From Betaproteobacteria bacterium (GTDB lineage: Bacteria > Pseudomonadota > Gammaproteobacteria > Burkholderiales > Burkholderiaceae_C): a stretch of 6,179 nt of DNA. The stretch spans positions 1 to 6,179 of the forward strand of contig RFTR01000119.1 of assembly GCA_009923345.1 (NCBI GenBank), written 5' to 3'. Shown one piece after another: positions 5,992 through 6,179 of this stretch (the stretch's first letter is position 1; every line of letters begins with the position of its first letter). The notes below the pieces were generated by a model that worked only from the letters and a program-made list of their open reading frames with translations, had not been told where the DNA came from and searched no databases. The translations under genes were made by a program, and so were the position numbers.

Positions 5992-6179
5992 CAGTCTGTA
6001 AGTTGCACAGACAAACCTACGCGGGCAATACCAGCGCGTTGCAAGGTGTCCATGGCTTTGACAACAGTTTCGTATTTGATGGAGCGGTCAGCAGAAATCA
6101 CCACGGGCGTATCGGTGGAATTGGCCGTCAGTTCGCGCACGTCACGCACTAAATCGCTGAGTGAACTTGACAGTGATTT
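5991..6179 (-). CDS. tolR: ExbD/TolR family protein, C-terminal 62 residues (5' end outside the window)
   Basis: The frame enters from the right edge and ends at a TGA at 5991-5993. The 62 visible residues contain TPVVISADRSIKYETVVKAM followed by DTLQRAGIARVGLSVQLTD, the typical periplasmic C-terminal domain of TolR/ExbD: a strand, the S-A-D-R-x-I-K-Y turn, a helix, and a final strand. TolR sits in the inner membrane with TolQ, uses the proton motive force and acts on TolA. The N-terminal membrane helix with its essential Asp is not in the window. The stop codon shares one base with the tolA start codon, so the two are almost certainly in one operon, with tolQ expected further right. ExbD of a TonB system is the alternative; the neighbouring TolA-type protein favours TolR. 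Confidence 0.88.
   Translation of the reverse strand, partial: KSLSSSLSDLVRDVRELTANSTDTPVVISADRSIKYETVVKAMDTLQRAGIARVGLSVQLTD

Overview
The window reads as ordinary, tightly packed housekeeping chromosome from a beta-proteobacterium, probably Burkholderiales and most like the family Comamonadaceae. The basis is the style of the proteins (a MetY-type O-acetylhomoserine sulfhydrylase, a 365-residue chorismate synthase, a TolA with a beta-proteobacterial type C-terminal domain) and a gene order that I recall as typical of that family. Base composition looks roughly balanced, which is low for that family; an assignment below family would be a guess. I see no mobile element, CRISPR array, tRNA or rRNA.

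Layout. Left block (minus strand, 1-2068): metY (734-2068), followed 13 nt later by an alpha/beta hydrolase that runs off the left edge (1-720). This is a probable two-gene unit read leftward. A 77-bp divergent intergenic region (2069-2145) separates it from the right-going block: a small two-CBS-domain protein (2146-2598), aroC (2635-3732) and a 12-helix MFS transporter with a GTG start (3744-4943). The gaps are 36 and 11 nt. An 88-bp convergent gap (4944-5031) with weak hairpins separates these from the last block on the minus strand: tolA (5032-5991), whose start codon overlaps by one base the stop codon of an ExbD/TolR gene that enters from the right edge (5991-6179).

How the genes work together. 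metY makes homocysteine from O-acetylhomoserine and sulfide (methionine synthesis or sulfur assimilation). aroC makes chorismate, the branch point to the aromatic amino acids, folate and quinones. tolR and tolA are parts of the proton-motive-force-driven Tol-Pal machine that holds the envelope together and pulls in the outer membrane at division. The hydrolase, the CBS protein and the MFS transporter have no assignable substrate.

Points worth a second look: an in-frame gap of about seven residues in the first CBS domain; an extended -10 element so close to the aroC start that aroC may be translated from a leaderless mRNA; eight perfect-length tandem pentapeptides and two polyproline runs in TolA; and a tolR-tolA pair with no tolB-pal behind it. 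I found no convincing evidence of a new biological system.
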